Counted from the first letter of the stretch, positions 5,664 through 13,153 are shown. The stretch is DNA of 23,071 bases from an uncultured Alistipes sp. (GCA_959604655.1 CAUHCL010000023.1:1-23071), one strand, 5' to 3'. A program made the numbers and translations. The notes: generated from the sequence alone by a model not told the origin.

Positions 5664-7733
5664 AAAGAATCACCCCTATATATCGAGGAAGCCCGCATCT
5701 GTTCCTTCTCTTTCGATGATGAAAAGCAGTATGGCGACAACCTCCATATGCTCGCTTTCGACAACCGACGTGATCTGCTTATCGACGCTGCCTTCACGGG
5801 CGTGGCTGTAAAGGTCGATTTATGTAACAACAGTTATTTTACTCTTGACAGCAAGGGCGTGCGCCGCAATGTCTCGCTCATTCTGGTCGACACCACTTCG
5901 CGTTGCGAGGTGGCGACAAAGCGAACGAGGGTAAGCATGCCCGCGCGCAATCCCTACAAAACCATATATGCCGCTTTCCCGCTCTCGTCCGTCGCCTTCG
6001 AATCCGAGCATACGTACAAGATCGTCGTGCGCGACGACAATGCGTCGGCGACGCTCGACGAGCTGGTATTCCACCTCTTCGGGCAGCGGGAATTGGGCCA
6101 TCCCGCCGAGTGGTACACCGTCGAGTACGGAGGTGTCCGACCCGATTGGAGTCAGGGCATCTGCCGCTCGGTAAAGGTCGACGAATACAAGGACCTGAAC
6201 GTCCGTTTCGACGTCGGACGGAATTTCGCCGACAAGGTGCCCGTTATCTTGCCCGAACTGGAGCTGCGTCTCTACTATCCCGACGGCGACCGCATCAAAA
6301 CGAGTTTCGTCGAACCGCAGTGCATCGATTACGGTGCGAACAGCTACTGCGTCGAACTGCAATTCTGTTCGAGCGGCCTTTATCGCGGTGTCTACTATGC
6401 CGAGCTGCTGTGCATGGAGTATCCGATAGCGGGCTTCGTGTTCCGCACTTTCGGCCCCGAAGTCGACGGAGGCTGGTATGGCGAGGGGCTTGAACCCTTG
6501 GGCGAATACTCGGTCGAGGCAGCCCGCGCACGGTTCGAACGGCTTGTTCCGCCCGAGGATGCGGAGGTCGCGGGTTTTCCGACCAAGGGCTTTCCGAGCG
6601 AGGTTACGAAGACCGATGATGAATTCGATGCCCTTCTCGACCAATTTATAGAGAGTCAGCTTGCGAAACCCGATAAGTCCGAGTGTTCCGATGAATCGGA
6701 GGCGTCCGACACCGATGAACCCGATGAGCCCTCTTGTTCCGACGGTTCTGACGGTTCCGAAAGTTCCGACGAATCCGACTCCGATGTCTCGGACGGATCG
6801 GCCGCCCCGTCCGAGTCGGTCGCGGAGGCCGACGATCGTCGTGAGACGAACGGGACGGATACACTCAAATGCTCTGTGCTCGCACCGCTCGACCGCCTCG
6901 TCGGACTGCGTTCGGTGAAGGAGAAGCTGAGGGTGTACGAGCGCGTGGTGCGTTTCAACAAGATGCGGGCCGACAAGGGCCTGCCTGTCTCCGCATTGCC
7001 GCTTCATGCCATGTTCCTCGGCTCGCCGGGCACGGGCAAGACCACCGTGGCCAAGCTGATGGGATACATGCTTCGTCGGGCAGGCGTTCTGTCTCGAGGT
7101 CATGTGGTGGTACGCGAACGTGCCACGCTGCTCGGACAGTATTACAGCACCGAATCGGAAAAGACCCTTGCCGCCATCAAGGAGGCGCAGGGCGGCATAC
7201 TGCTGATCGATGAAGCCTATCAGCTCTATCAGCCCGACGACCCTCGCGATCCGGGCAAGTTCGTGATAGAGACCCTGCTCACCACGCTGGCCGACGAGTC
7301 GAAACGCGACTGGATGCTCGTGCTTGCGGGGTATCCCGACGAGATGAGACGCATGTTCGAGATGAACCCGGGATTCAAATCGCGCATACCCGATTCCAAT
7401 ATCTATATGTTCGACGATTTTTCCGAGTGCGAACTGATGGAGATAGCCGAGAAGTATCTTTCGGGGCACCGATACAGTCTCGCGCCCGACGCCCGCACGG
7501 CGCTGACCGAACGTCTCAGGGCCGACTACTCCCACCGCGATAAGAATTTCGGCAATGCCCGTCATGTCGTCAACCTGATACAGACCGAGATTCTTCCTGC
7601 CATGGCGGTCAGGGTGACCGATGAGGAACGGGCGGCGGACGACGATGCCCTGACCGTCATACAGTCGGTCGACGTACCCCGTCCGATAGAGTTTCAGCCC
7701 GTTCCACGTCGGCGTATCGGATTCATACCTTAG
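5658..7733 (+). CDS. CbbX/SpoVK-like AAA+ ATPase with unique N-terminal domain and acidic Ser/Asp linker
   Basis: The protein has 691 aa. Residues 1-330 form a beta-rich region that I cannot assign. Residues ~335-395 are a low-complexity acidic linker of Ser, Asp and Glu repeats. Residues ~405-691 are an AAA+ module of the CbxX/CfqX/SpoVK type: conserved LDRLVGLRSVKEKL (410-423), Walker A GSPGTGKT (455-462), Walker B ILLIDEA (514-520), arginine-finger region GFKSRIP (572-578) and sensor 2 GNARHV (632-637). Proteins with this module form hexamers that remodel other proteins. Here the N-domain probably selects the partner. There is no signal peptide, so it is cytoplasmic. It is transcribed from the promoter at 5274-5305 through a long, inverted-repeat-bounded leader, and it stands alone. 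The ATPase call is firm; the substrate is unknown. Confidence 0.88.
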   Translation: MRKESPLYIEEARICSFSFDDEKQYGDNLHMLAFDNRRDLLIDAAFTGVAVKVDLCNNSYFTLDSKGVRRNVSLILVDTTSRCEVATKRTRVSMPARNPYKTIYAAFPLSSVAFESEHTYKIVVRDDNASATLDELVFHLFGQRELGHPAEWYTVEYGGVRPDWSQGICRSVKVDEYKDLNVRFDVGRNFADKVPVILPELELRLYYPDGDRIKTSFVEPQCIDYGANSYCVELQFCSSGLYRGVYYAELLCMEYPIAGFVFRTFGPEVDGGWYGEGLEPLGEYSVEAARARFERLVPPEDAEVAGFPTKGFPSEVTKTDDEFDALLDQFIESQLAKPDKSECSDESEASDTDEPDEPSCSDGSDGSESSDESDSDVSDGSAAPSESVAEADDRRETNGTDTLKCSVLAPLDRLVGLRSVKEKLRVYERVVRFNKMRADKGLPVSALPLHAMFLGSPGTGKTTVAKLMGYMLRRAGVLSRGHVVVRERATLLGQYYSTESEKTLAAIKEAQGGILLIDEAYQLYQPDDPRDPGKFVIETLLTTLADESKRDWMLVLAGYPDEMRRMFEMNPGFKSRIPDSNIYMFDDFSECELMEIAEKYLSGHRYSLAPDARTALTERLRADYSHRDKNFGNARHVVNLIQTEILPAMAVRVTDEERAADDDALTVIQSVDVPRPIEFQPVPRRRIGFIP

Positions 7734-7776
7734 GGTGAGGATGCCCGAGGTTGCGAGGCGTTTTGCGGATGCTTTC

Positions 7777-7955
7777 GGGCAGCAGCCTGCGGAGGGCGCA
7801 AACGAACGGCAGTTAATTGCGGGCCTCCGCTGCGGGAGGCCCGCACAGTCTCCTGCGGACTACAACTTGTGTTGCTGTTCGCAGGCAGCGGCAGTAGTGC
7901 TTCGGCAGTCCGCCGCAATAGGACGGCGGCGAACTGCGCGGCTCTTACGAGCCGC
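7777..7955. repeat. Composite of diverged family-A repeats after the AAA+ gene
   Basis: The 272-bp gap 7734-8005 holds no gene. GGGCAGCAGCCTGCGGAG (7777-7794) matches the start of family A. A perfect hairpin, GCGGGCCTCC/GGAGGCCCGC (7819-7828/7835-7844), follows. A separate GCGGCTC/GAGCCGC hairpin with TTAC loop (7938-7955) equals the small hairpin of other copies. It looks like a family-A element interrupted by about 75 bp of unrelated sequence. Confidence 0.6.
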
Positions 7956-8005
7956 AGGCGCAACGCCTGTTTTATGAGACGGCATATGAAACGGATAGTG
8001 TTCCG

Positions 8006-8317
8006 TTATTGTATTCCATTTTTGTCTTTATCTGAACGTTCACGCTTGGGGAACCACCCCTTCTCTACCCTCTTGCGCTGCTCGAACAGCTCGCCGATCG
8101 ACCAGAACGACGACGCGCCCCACACGGCCAGCAGAGTCGAGACCATGACATTCTCGGTCAGCAGCGACGCTGCGAGCGTCACCGCCCCCGAGAGCGCGAA
8201 TATCCACCATATCCGCACGCCGAACCAATATTCGCCCTTGATTACCAGCGGATGGAAAATGCCGATTATAAGAAATGTGGCTATGCCTATTATAAGTCCC
8301 GTGAAATACATGTGCAT
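8006..8317 (-). CDS. DUF4491 family membrane protein
   Basis: This is a small membrane protein of about 103 aa. From the ATG at 8317 it reads MHMYFTGLIIGIATFLIIGIFHP, then VIKGEYWFGVRIWW, then a hydrophobic stretch LSGAVTLAASLLTENVMVSTLLAVWGASSFWSIGELFEQ and a charged tail. This matches DUF4491, a Bacteroidetes-typical family with about three predicted transmembrane helices and no known function. Starts at 8311 or at TTG 8332 are also open. The TTG overlaps a -7 box (8330-8337), so I prefer 8317 or 8311, which implies a very short 5' leader. It has no obvious partner gene. Confidence 0.8.
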   Translation of the reverse strand: MHMYFTGLIIGIATFLIIGIFHPLVIKGEYWFGVRIWWIFALSGAVTLAASLLTENVMVSTLLAVWGASSFWSIGELFEQRKRVEKGWFPKRERSDKDKNGIQ

Positions 8318-8329
8318 CTGTTTTTGCGG

Positions 8330-8337
8330 CAAATATA
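8330..8337 (-). promoter_or_regulatory. -7 element for the DUF4491 gene
   Basis: The minus strand reads TATATTTG, a perfect TAnnTTTG match 12 bp upstream of the ATG at 8317. No clear -33 TTTG is seen. It argues against the TTG start inside it. Confidence 0.5.
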
Positions 8338-8541
8338 ATGTTTTTTATACGATGCGTAACACATTAGCCCCGCTACACTACTCCGTAACCGCAAATTCCG
8401 TACTGATGTGCAAAACGTCGCATACGTCCGACATCGTATACCAAATCTTCAGTCCTTCCCCGCAGACAAGCCGCCCACTGAGACGAACAGGCTGCGGGAT
8501 ACGGACCGATGCAGTGTAAATGTAATATAATCCGTCTTTAC

Positions 8542-9273
8542 TTACTCCTTATCACATGATATGTAAACCATCGCAGGCGATTTGTCACCCCACAACAATA
8601 TTTTGACGCTTCGAAGCCTGGAGGCGTCCACACTGCCGAGCAGTTTCAGCGCAGCGCCGAACGGAGCCCTGAAAGGATTATTGTTGAGATACAGCTCCAC
8701 CGATTCATTTTCCGCCACCGAGAACTTATCGTCGCCTACAGTAAACATCGGCGTGTCGCGCAACACATCAAGCAGACTCTTACCATCGAACGACGGATGC
8801 TTCGCATCGAAATTGATCATTAGGCTATTGCCGCGACACACGACGCTCATGCCCGACGATTTATCCTCCTCGACATGTCCGTCCGTCGGAGAAAGTGTTA
8901 TGTCCAGCGCAGTATCCTCGCCCTTGTTTATATCAACCCTATTGACATATTTTCCATACCCAAGAGCAGCCGCCTCGACGATATGGTTTCCGTGAATTGC
9001 CCTCACCGAATAGGCTCCTGTCTTGTTGCTCTTTGCGGAGAAAAATAACATGCCGTTGCATATCACCACTGTCGCTCCTGAAACAGTAGCGCCATCGGCC
9101 GACGACACACGTCCCATGACGCGTCCGAAATCTTCAGTCGGGATATTGGGAACGATCACCGCTCGGTCTGCGGCAATATTTCCGATCGGACGTATCTCAT
9201 ACTCTTGTGCAGACGACGACAGCGCAGCAATGCTGAAGAGTACAACCGAAAAAAATGTTTTAGAAAGTTTCAT
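8542..9273 (-). CDS. Exported CarboxypepD_reg plus TonB-plug-like protein lacking a barrel
   Basis: The protein has 243 aa from ATG 9273 (an ATG two codons earlier, at 9279, is also possible). A signal peptide ends at about SSSAQ. Residues ~50-130 form a carboxypeptidase-regulatory-like beta sandwich (GRVMGRVSSADGATVSGATV, then TGAYSVRAI and VEAAALGY). Residues ~165-235 (SLLDVLRDTPMFTV, then VELYLNNNPFR, then LKLLGSVDASRLRSVKIL) resemble the plug domain that follows in TonB-dependent receptors of the OMP_b-brl_3 type. The protein stops where a roughly 600-residue barrel would begin, so it is either a truncated receptor or a free-standing module. It is the second gene of a pair, 14 nt after the small Cys protein. 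Export is well supported; the plug assignment is moderate. Confidence 0.75.
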   Translation of the reverse strand: MKLSKTFFSVVLFSIAALSSSAQEYEIRPIGNIAADRAVIVPNIPTEDFGRVMGRVSSADGATVSGATVVICNGMLFFSAKSNKTGAYSVRAIHGNHIVEAAALGYGKYVNRVDINKGEDTALDITLSPTDGHVEEDKSSGMSVVCRGNSLMINFDAKHPSFDGKSLLDVLRDTPMFTVGDDKFSVAENESVELYLNNNPFRAPFGAALKLLGSVDASRLRSVKILLWGDKSPAMVYISCDKE

Positions 9274-9287
9274 ATGCATGATTTAAC

Positions 9288-9563
9288 CTATCTTTGGATA
9301 ATTTCAAAGTAAGATAAGCAAGACAAACAACAATAAATGTTTTCCACTGGTTTATTGTCAATATTATTAACCCGTACCAATTTACCGACTTCGCCACAGT
9401 TCGGACATGGTATCTTATGAGTATCGAACGACCCTGTAATAGGAGTATTACCATCAGGCGACGACAAAGTAGCCATTTGTGACGCATAAGCATCAAATAC
9501 AGTAGATGCAACAACTGCAAATCCAAACATAGCTACAAAACACCATTTAAACATTTTTTTCAT
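9288..9563 (-). CDS. Small exported protein with CPNC/CLSC motifs
   Basis: This 91-aa protein has a signal peptide or anchor (residues 1-28, ending DAYAS). A low-complexity stretch and a Cys pattern follow: CPNCG (53-57) and CCLSC (78-82). These could form a zinc ribbon or, after export, disulfides. ATGs at residues 1 and 4 are both possible starts. Its layout of signal, short linker and Cys-rich tail loosely recalls the NVEALA-type small exported proteins of Bacteroidales, but the NVEALA motif itself is absent. It lies directly upstream of the plug-like protein with a clear promoter at 9627-9658, so the two form a likely operon. It is more AT-rich than its neighbours. Function is unknown. 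Confidence 0.7.
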   Translation of the reverse strand: MKKMFKWCFVAMFGFAVVASTVFDAYASQMATLSSPDGNTPITGSFDTHKIPCPNCGEVGKLVRVNNIDNKPVENIYCCLSCLSYFEIIQR

Positions 9564-9626
9564 AGTTGTAAATTTTTATAAGTTAAAAAAGAAGGGATTG
9601 CATGAAGGTTCATGCATTTGACAGAA

Positions 9627-9658
9627 CAAATATAGCGAATTAAAATAACATTCGCAAA
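9627..9658 (-). promoter_or_regulatory. Promoter of the two-gene exported-protein operon
   Basis: On the minus strand TTTG (9658-9655) is followed after 20 bp by TATATTTG (9634-9627). The predicted start near 9620 gives a leader of about 57 nt before ATG 9563. Confidence 0.8.
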
Positions 9659-9761
9659 CATCGCTGCGCGAAAACAGGCGGGACCGACCGCATCGGAGCG
9701 ACAGCGACGAATAAAACCGTTAAAATGACCCGACGATGAAGATGCAATGACAGATATTTTA

Positions 9762-9769
9762 TATCTTTG
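9762..9769 (+). promoter_or_regulatory. -7 element for ffh
   Basis: TATCTTTG is a perfect TAnnTTTG match 45 bp upstream of the ffh ATG. I see no good -33 TTTG at the usual distance. Confidence 0.5.
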
Positions 9770-9814
9770 TAAATTCAATGTCATAATCGAACAATAACGA
9801 AAAAGATAACGCCG

Positions 9815-11149
9815 ATGTTTGAGAATTTAACCGACAAACTTGAACGATCGTTCAAAGTACTGAAAGGCGAAGGCCGCATCACCGAAATCAATGTCGCCGA
9901 GACGTTGAAAGAGATACGCCGCGCGCTGATCGATGCCGACGTAAACTACAAGGTGGCCAAGACCTTCACCGACGAGGTGAAGCAGAAGGCTCTGGGACAG
10001 AACGTGCTGAATGCCGTGAAGCCCGGGCAGATGATGACCAAGATCGTGCGCGACGAGCTGGCGCAGCTCATGGGCGGCACGGCGACCGACATAAAGCTGG
10101 AGGGCACGCCCGCCGTGATCCTCATAGCGGGTCTGCAAGGTTCGGGTAAGACCACCTTCTCGGGCAAGCTGGCCTCGCTGCTCAAGAGCAAGAAGGGCCG
10201 TCAGGTGCTGCTCGTGGCGGGCGACGTGTACCGCCCCGCCGCCATCGACCAGCTGAAGGTGCTCGGCGGACAGATCGGAGTGGAGGTATATACCGAGGAC
10301 GGCAACACCAACCCCGTGGAGATAGCGCAGAACGCCATAAAATATGCCCGCGAGAAGTCGTACAACGTGGTCATAGTCGATACGGCGGGACGTCTGGCCG
10401 TCGACGAGGCGATGATGCAGGAGATCACGGCCATAAAGGCCGCCGTGAAGCCGAGCGAGACGCTCTTCGTGGTGGACGCCATGACGGGTCAGGACGCCGT
10501 GAACACCGCCAAGGAGTTCAATGACCGTCTCGATTTCGACGGCGTGGTGCTCACCAAGCTCGACGGCGACACGCGAGGCGGTGCCGCCATATCGATCCGT
10601 TCGGTGGCGAACAAGCCGCTGAAGTTCATTTCGAGCGGCGAGAAGATGGACGCCTTGCAGGTGTTCCACCCCGAGCGAATGGCCGACCGAATACTGGGCA
10701 TGGGCGACGTGGTGTCGCTCGTGGAGCGTGCGCAGGAGCAGTATGACGAAGAGGCGGCACGGCGCCTGAAGAAGAAGATAGTAAAGAACAAGTTCGATTT
10801 CAACGACTTCATCGACCAGATCAACCAGATAAAGAAGATGGGTAATCTGAAGGACATAGCGTCGATGATCCCTGGCATGGGCAAGATGCTCAAGAACGTC
10901 GACATTCCCGACGACGCCTTCAAGCAGACCGAGGCCATAATCGGCTCGATGACCCCCGCCGAGCGCGAGAATCCCGAGATCATCAACGCCCGCCGTCGCG
11001 AGCGCATAGCCAAGGGCAGCGGAACGACGATGGCCGACGTGAACCGTCTGATGAAACAGTTCGAGGAGACGCGCAAGATGATGAAGATGGTGGCGGGCGG
11101 AAACATGAAGATGCCCAAGATGACGGGCAGAATGCCGTTCAGAAGATAG
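9815..11149 (+). CDS. ffh: Signal recognition particle GTPase Ffh (SRP54)
   Basis: The 444-aa length is typical for the family. An N domain (1-~90) of helices precedes the G domain with G1 GLQGSGKTT (106-114), G3 DTAGR (189-193) and G4 TKLD (247-250). A Met-rich C-terminal M domain (~300-444, including GMGKMLKN and repeated KMMKM) binds SRP RNA and signal sequences. Ffh with SRP RNA delivers nascent membrane proteins to FtsY at the inner membrane. No SRP RNA gene with the conserved apical-loop sequence was found in the window. It is transcribed alone from the -7 box at 9762 and closed by a 12-bp terminator hairpin. The start ATG gives the usual MFENLTDKLE opening. This is a core gene and the call is secure. 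Confidence 0.98.
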   Translation: MFENLTDKLERSFKVLKGEGRITEINVAETLKEIRRALIDADVNYKVAKTFTDEVKQKALGQNVLNAVKPGQMMTKIVRDELAQLMGGTATDIKLEGTPAVILIAGLQGSGKTTFSGKLASLLKSKKGRQVLLVAGDVYRPAAIDQLKVLGGQIGVEVYTEDGNTNPVEIAQNAIKYAREKSYNVVIVDTAGRLAVDEAMMQEITAIKAAVKPSETLFVVDAMTGQDAVNTAKEFNDRLDFDGVVLTKLDGDTRGGAAISIRSVANKPLKFISSGEKMDALQVFHPERMADRILGMGDVVSLVERAQEQYDEEAARRLKKKIVKNKFDFNDFIDQINQIKKMGNLKDIASMIPGMGKMLKNVDIPDDAFKQTEAIIGSMTPAERENPEIINARRRERIAKGSGTTMADVNRLMKQFEETRKMMKMVAGGNMKMPKMTGRMPFRR

Positions 11150-11168
11150 TTTTCATTGTCTCAAACAC

Positions 11169-11206
11169 AATACAGCGCGGGAAATTCACCGCGCTGTATT
11201 TATTTA
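11169..11206 (+). terminator. Terminator of ffh
   Basis: AATACAGCGCGG (11169-11180) and CCGCGCTGTATT (11189-11200) form a perfect 12-bp stem with an 8-nt loop, followed by TATTT. Confidence 0.85.
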
Positions 11207-11242
11207 AAGGCTATTATACCAAATTCCTCCAACGTTTTGGTA

Positions 11243-11407
11243 TCAATAAATTTTACTTAATTTTCGCCATGAGTGCGTTCCTCCACAAGGACATTTTCCG
11301 TATAATGGTTGAAAAGGTGAAATTGTGGTTGTACCACATTTACTGCACTGCCATGACCATAGTGTAATTCCCATAATTTGTATGTTTATTTTTTTGCCAT
11401 GCCCCAT
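11243..11407 (-). CDS. Small zinc-ribbon protein
   Basis: The protein is about 54 aa from ATG 11407 (a shorter start at 11374 is possible, and the frame is open back to TTG 11452). With the longer form, CSKC (21-24), CPC (39-41) and a GGTHSW segment with His45 and Trp47 form a compact CxxC...C...H pattern. This resembles small zinc-ribbon-like bacterial proteins ending in GG-x-H-x-W-x-KL. The region is clearly more AT-rich than the flanking genes, which suggests separate ancestry. It lies downstream of a large nested hairpin (11466-11586) and a -7 box at 11722-11729 on the same strand, so that RNA may be its leader. Function is unknown. Confidence 0.6.
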   Translation of the reverse strand: MGHGKKINIQIMGITLWSWQCSKCGTTTISPFQPLYGKCPCGGTHSWRKLSKIY

Positions 11408-11436
11408 GGCTATTTTCAAGGTTAGGATAAGTATAC

Positions 11437-11715
11437 AAAAAACGTGGGACAAAACTCTATAATTCGCTTTCTGAGGTTCTGGAATACCTATGCTGCCAAA
11501 TATATAGAATGAAGCCCACGCCGAACGACGTGAGCGCCAAACTTCATTCCTTAGCAGCTTCTTTAATTTACCAGATTTCAGAAAGCAAGGTTAAAGTTAA
11601 CGCTTTTTATATGTACGTGCCGACGCTTTTAATGCGCAAACGGCACAAAAATACAATTCAAATAGAATGCAAATTTTCTGTTTCTAATGCTCCATAGGCG
11701 AATATGTTTTATTTT
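11437..11715 (-). ncRNA. Candidate structured RNA or long structured leader
   Basis: A rod of nested stems spans 11466-11586: GCTTTCTGA/TCAGAAAGC (9 bp, 11466-11474/11578-11586), CTGG/CCAG (11479-11482/11571-11574), GCTGC/GCAGC (11492-11496/11554-11558), GAATGAAG/CTTCATTC (11507-11514/11542-11549) and CACG/CGTG (11517-11520/11529-11532). Five in-register stems in 121 nt are unlikely by chance. A minus-strand -7 box (11729-11722) predicts a start near 11715. On that strand CCCACG followed by six T (11442-11437) comes after the rod. A separate GTGCCG/CGGCAC hairpin lies at 11617-11646. The 6S-like rod shape is suggestive only, and orientation and ends are uncertain. Confidence 0.45.
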
Positions 11716-11721
11716 ACGATA

Positions 11722-11729
11722 CAAATATA
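11722..11729 (-). promoter_or_regulatory. -7 element for the structured RNA / zinc-ribbon transcript
   Basis: The minus strand reads TATATTTG. At 20 bp further upstream the sequence is TATG, one mismatch from TTTG. The strand therefore has a plausible promoter for the AT-rich patch. Confidence 0.5.
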
Positions 11730-11800
11730 AGAATTAATCCGATTAAATTCATACCTTTGCGATATAATAATCGGAACTATCAACTTTAGGTCTGTAATTG

Positions 11801-11879
11801 CGAGTCGCAGCCTGCGGAGCAAGCGACAGCGAGCCTCCGCGTGGCGAGGCTGCGGCTCGCGCGGCTCCGAAGAGCCGCA
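11801..11879 (+). repeat. Dispersed palindromic intergenic repeat, family A, copy near the PNPOx-like gene
   Basis: GAGTCGCAGCCT (11802-11813) pairs with AGGCTGCGGCTC (11847-11858, one G-T). A perfect hairpin, GCGGCTC/GAGCCGC (11861-11867/11872-11878) with CGAA loop, follows. The sequence between is nearly the same as the reverse complement of the copy at 190-272. Confidence 0.75.
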
Positions 11880-11902
11880 AATACGATAAACGAATATTCA
11901 TG

Positions 11903-11936
11903 AAAACTCCCGTTCGAGATCGTCGGACGGGAGTTT
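11903..11936 (-). terminator. Terminator of the HAD-tsaB-PNPOx operon
   Basis: AAACTCCCGT (11904-11913) pairs perfectly with ACGGGAGTTT (11927-11936). Read on the minus strand the stem ends in four T. It starts 10 nt after the stop of the PNPOx-like gene. Confidence 0.8.
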
Positions 11937-11946
11937 GCCTATTATT

Positions 11947-12423
11947 TCAGATACGTTTCGCCTTGCCCGAGAACGACTCGCCGTCGACGGCTATGACAGC
12001 CGTGCGGGCGAACGATTTTTCGATATATTTGGCGCCCGTCTCAGCGTATTGCGGCGAATATTTGGCAGCGATAAGCCTCAACGCATGGCGCCGTTCGTCG
12101 TCGGACTCGACCACGCGCGCACGCCCGCGCACCATCACCGACTCGTAGGCTGTGGTGAACTTCTCGGGATGCACGCGGGTAGCGCCTACCACGCAGAACG
12201 TCACGCGGGCATCGTGCTCCAAAGCATGCAGCTTGCGGCCTTCGGGGGCGCAATGGATATAAATCGTATCGTCCTCCGCCGCATAGCTCACGGGGATGCC
12301 GTAGCCGCCCTCGGCGGAAGCCATAGCCAGAAAGCCGTACTCTCCCGAGCGAAGCAGCCCGCGCGCCTCGTCCTCCGACATAAGGCGATCCTGCCGACGT
12401 ACCGAACCGTTATCGTAGATCAT
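11947..12423 (-). CDS. Pyridoxamine 5'-phosphate oxidase-like / Nim-like flavoprotein
   Basis: This 158-aa single-domain protein has an FMN-binding split barrel. Typical features are SEDEARGLLRSGEYGFLAMAS (16-36), GIPVSYA (42-48), IYIHCAPEGRKLHAL (54-68, with His57), a RVTFCV strand, and FTTAYESVMVRGRARVV. This layout matches the PNPOx-like group that includes NimA/NimB 5-nitroimidazole reductases. Being Nim-like does not itself show drug resistance; many such proteins are general flavin reductases. It is the last gene of a likely operon, its ATG 5 nt after the tsaB stop, and a terminator follows. The fold is clear; the reaction is unknown. Confidence 0.85.
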   Translation of the reverse strand: MIYDNGSVRRQDRLMSEDEARGLLRSGEYGFLAMASAEGGYGIPVSYAAEDDTIYIHCAPEGRKLHALEHDARVTFCVVGATRVHPEKFTTAYESVMVRGRARVVESDDERRHALRLIAAKYSPQYAETGAKYIEKSFARTAVIAVDGESFSGKAKRI

Positions 12424-12428
12424 GGCTG

Positions 12429-13133
12429 TTACAAAAGTCGTTTTTTAGAGGGTATCACGACGAAATCCTTCAGATAGAACGGTTCGAAATAGGCAATGTC
12501 CTCGGTCTCGCCCGCCGACAGACGCTGCTGCGCGGGTCGTGCCAGTCCGCGCGCCGACGGCACCACATTGACATAAACGGCATCCGACAGCACCTCGCGG
12601 CACTTCGCCGCTCCGTTGCCGAAGATCACCAGCGGACGCGCCCCGCGCACCTCGGCGAAGCTCGTCGGAGTGACGATCTCGGCCGCGACGTCGGAGAGCG
12701 GCTGCCCCGCCGCATCGTACAGACGGGTATAGACCTCCATACGTCGCGCGTCGACCATCGGACACAACGCCGCCTCGTCCCAATGCTCCGCATCGATTAT
12801 ACCTGCCTCGTGGTCCTCGATGGCCACCTCGGCCAGAGCGTCGAGCGACCCCACGGCCACGAGAGGAATACCAAGCCCGTAGCACAAACCTTTGGCGAAC
12901 GACACGCCTATGCGCAGGCCCGTATACGACCCGGGGCCCTTGCCGACGGCCACGGCATCCAGTTCGTCGGGAGCCACTCCCGTCTCACGCAGAAGCTCGT
13001 CGACGAACACGGCGACCTTTTTCGCATGGTCGCGCCCCTCGTCGCTCTCGCGCAGCGACACTATCTCGCCGTCGCGCGCTATGCCCACCGAACAGATGTC
13101 GGTACCCGTCTCTATACAAAGAATCAATGACAT
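12429..13133 (-). CDS. tsaB: tRNA t6A biosynthesis protein TsaB
   Basis: The protein has 234 aa starting at ATG 13133 (MSLILCIETGTDICSVGIA). The open extension to 13247 overlaps the HAD gene and is rejected. The ASKHA-type fold shows the N-terminal LCIETGTD strand-turn and the diagnostic GPGSYTGLRIG (66-76). TsaB works with TsaD and TsaE to put the threonylcarbamoyl group on A37 of ANN-decoding tRNAs, and it serves as the dimer partner of TsaD. It is the middle gene of a likely HAD-tsaB-PNPOx operon, 20 nt after the HAD stop. Length is in the normal range and the call is secure. Confidence 0.95.
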   Translation of the reverse strand: MSLILCIETGTDICSVGIARDGEIVSLRESDEGRDHAKKVAVFVDELLRETGVAPDELDAVAVGKGPGSYTGLRIGVSFAKGLCYGLGIPLVAVGSLDALAEVAIEDHEAGIIDAEHWDEAALCPMVDARRMEVYTRLYDAAGQPLSDVAAEIVTPTSFAEVRGARPLVIFGNGAAKCREVLSDAVYVNVVPSARGLARPAQQRLSAGETEDIAYFEPFYLKDFVVIPSKKRLL

Positions 13134-13153
13134 AAATATCTCCTTATTATACT

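Noticed and set aside
5347..5673. The 108-codon minus-strand frame across the inverted-repeat segment as a gene in the present orientation
   Set aside because: It starts inside the AAA+ coding region and has no promoter or family. It is interesting only in the flipped orientation, which is reported as a finding.
5820..7565. A 581-codon minus-strand frame antisense to the AAA+ gene
   Set aside because: It mirrors high-GC codon use of the sense gene and has no recognisable domain, signal or promoter. The sense strand has full AAA+ motifs.
11437..11715. SRP RNA (4.5S) or tmRNA near ffh/smpB
   Set aside because: I looked on both strands for the SRP apical-loop sequence and for tmRNA ends and tag-like peptides, and neither appears in the gaps.
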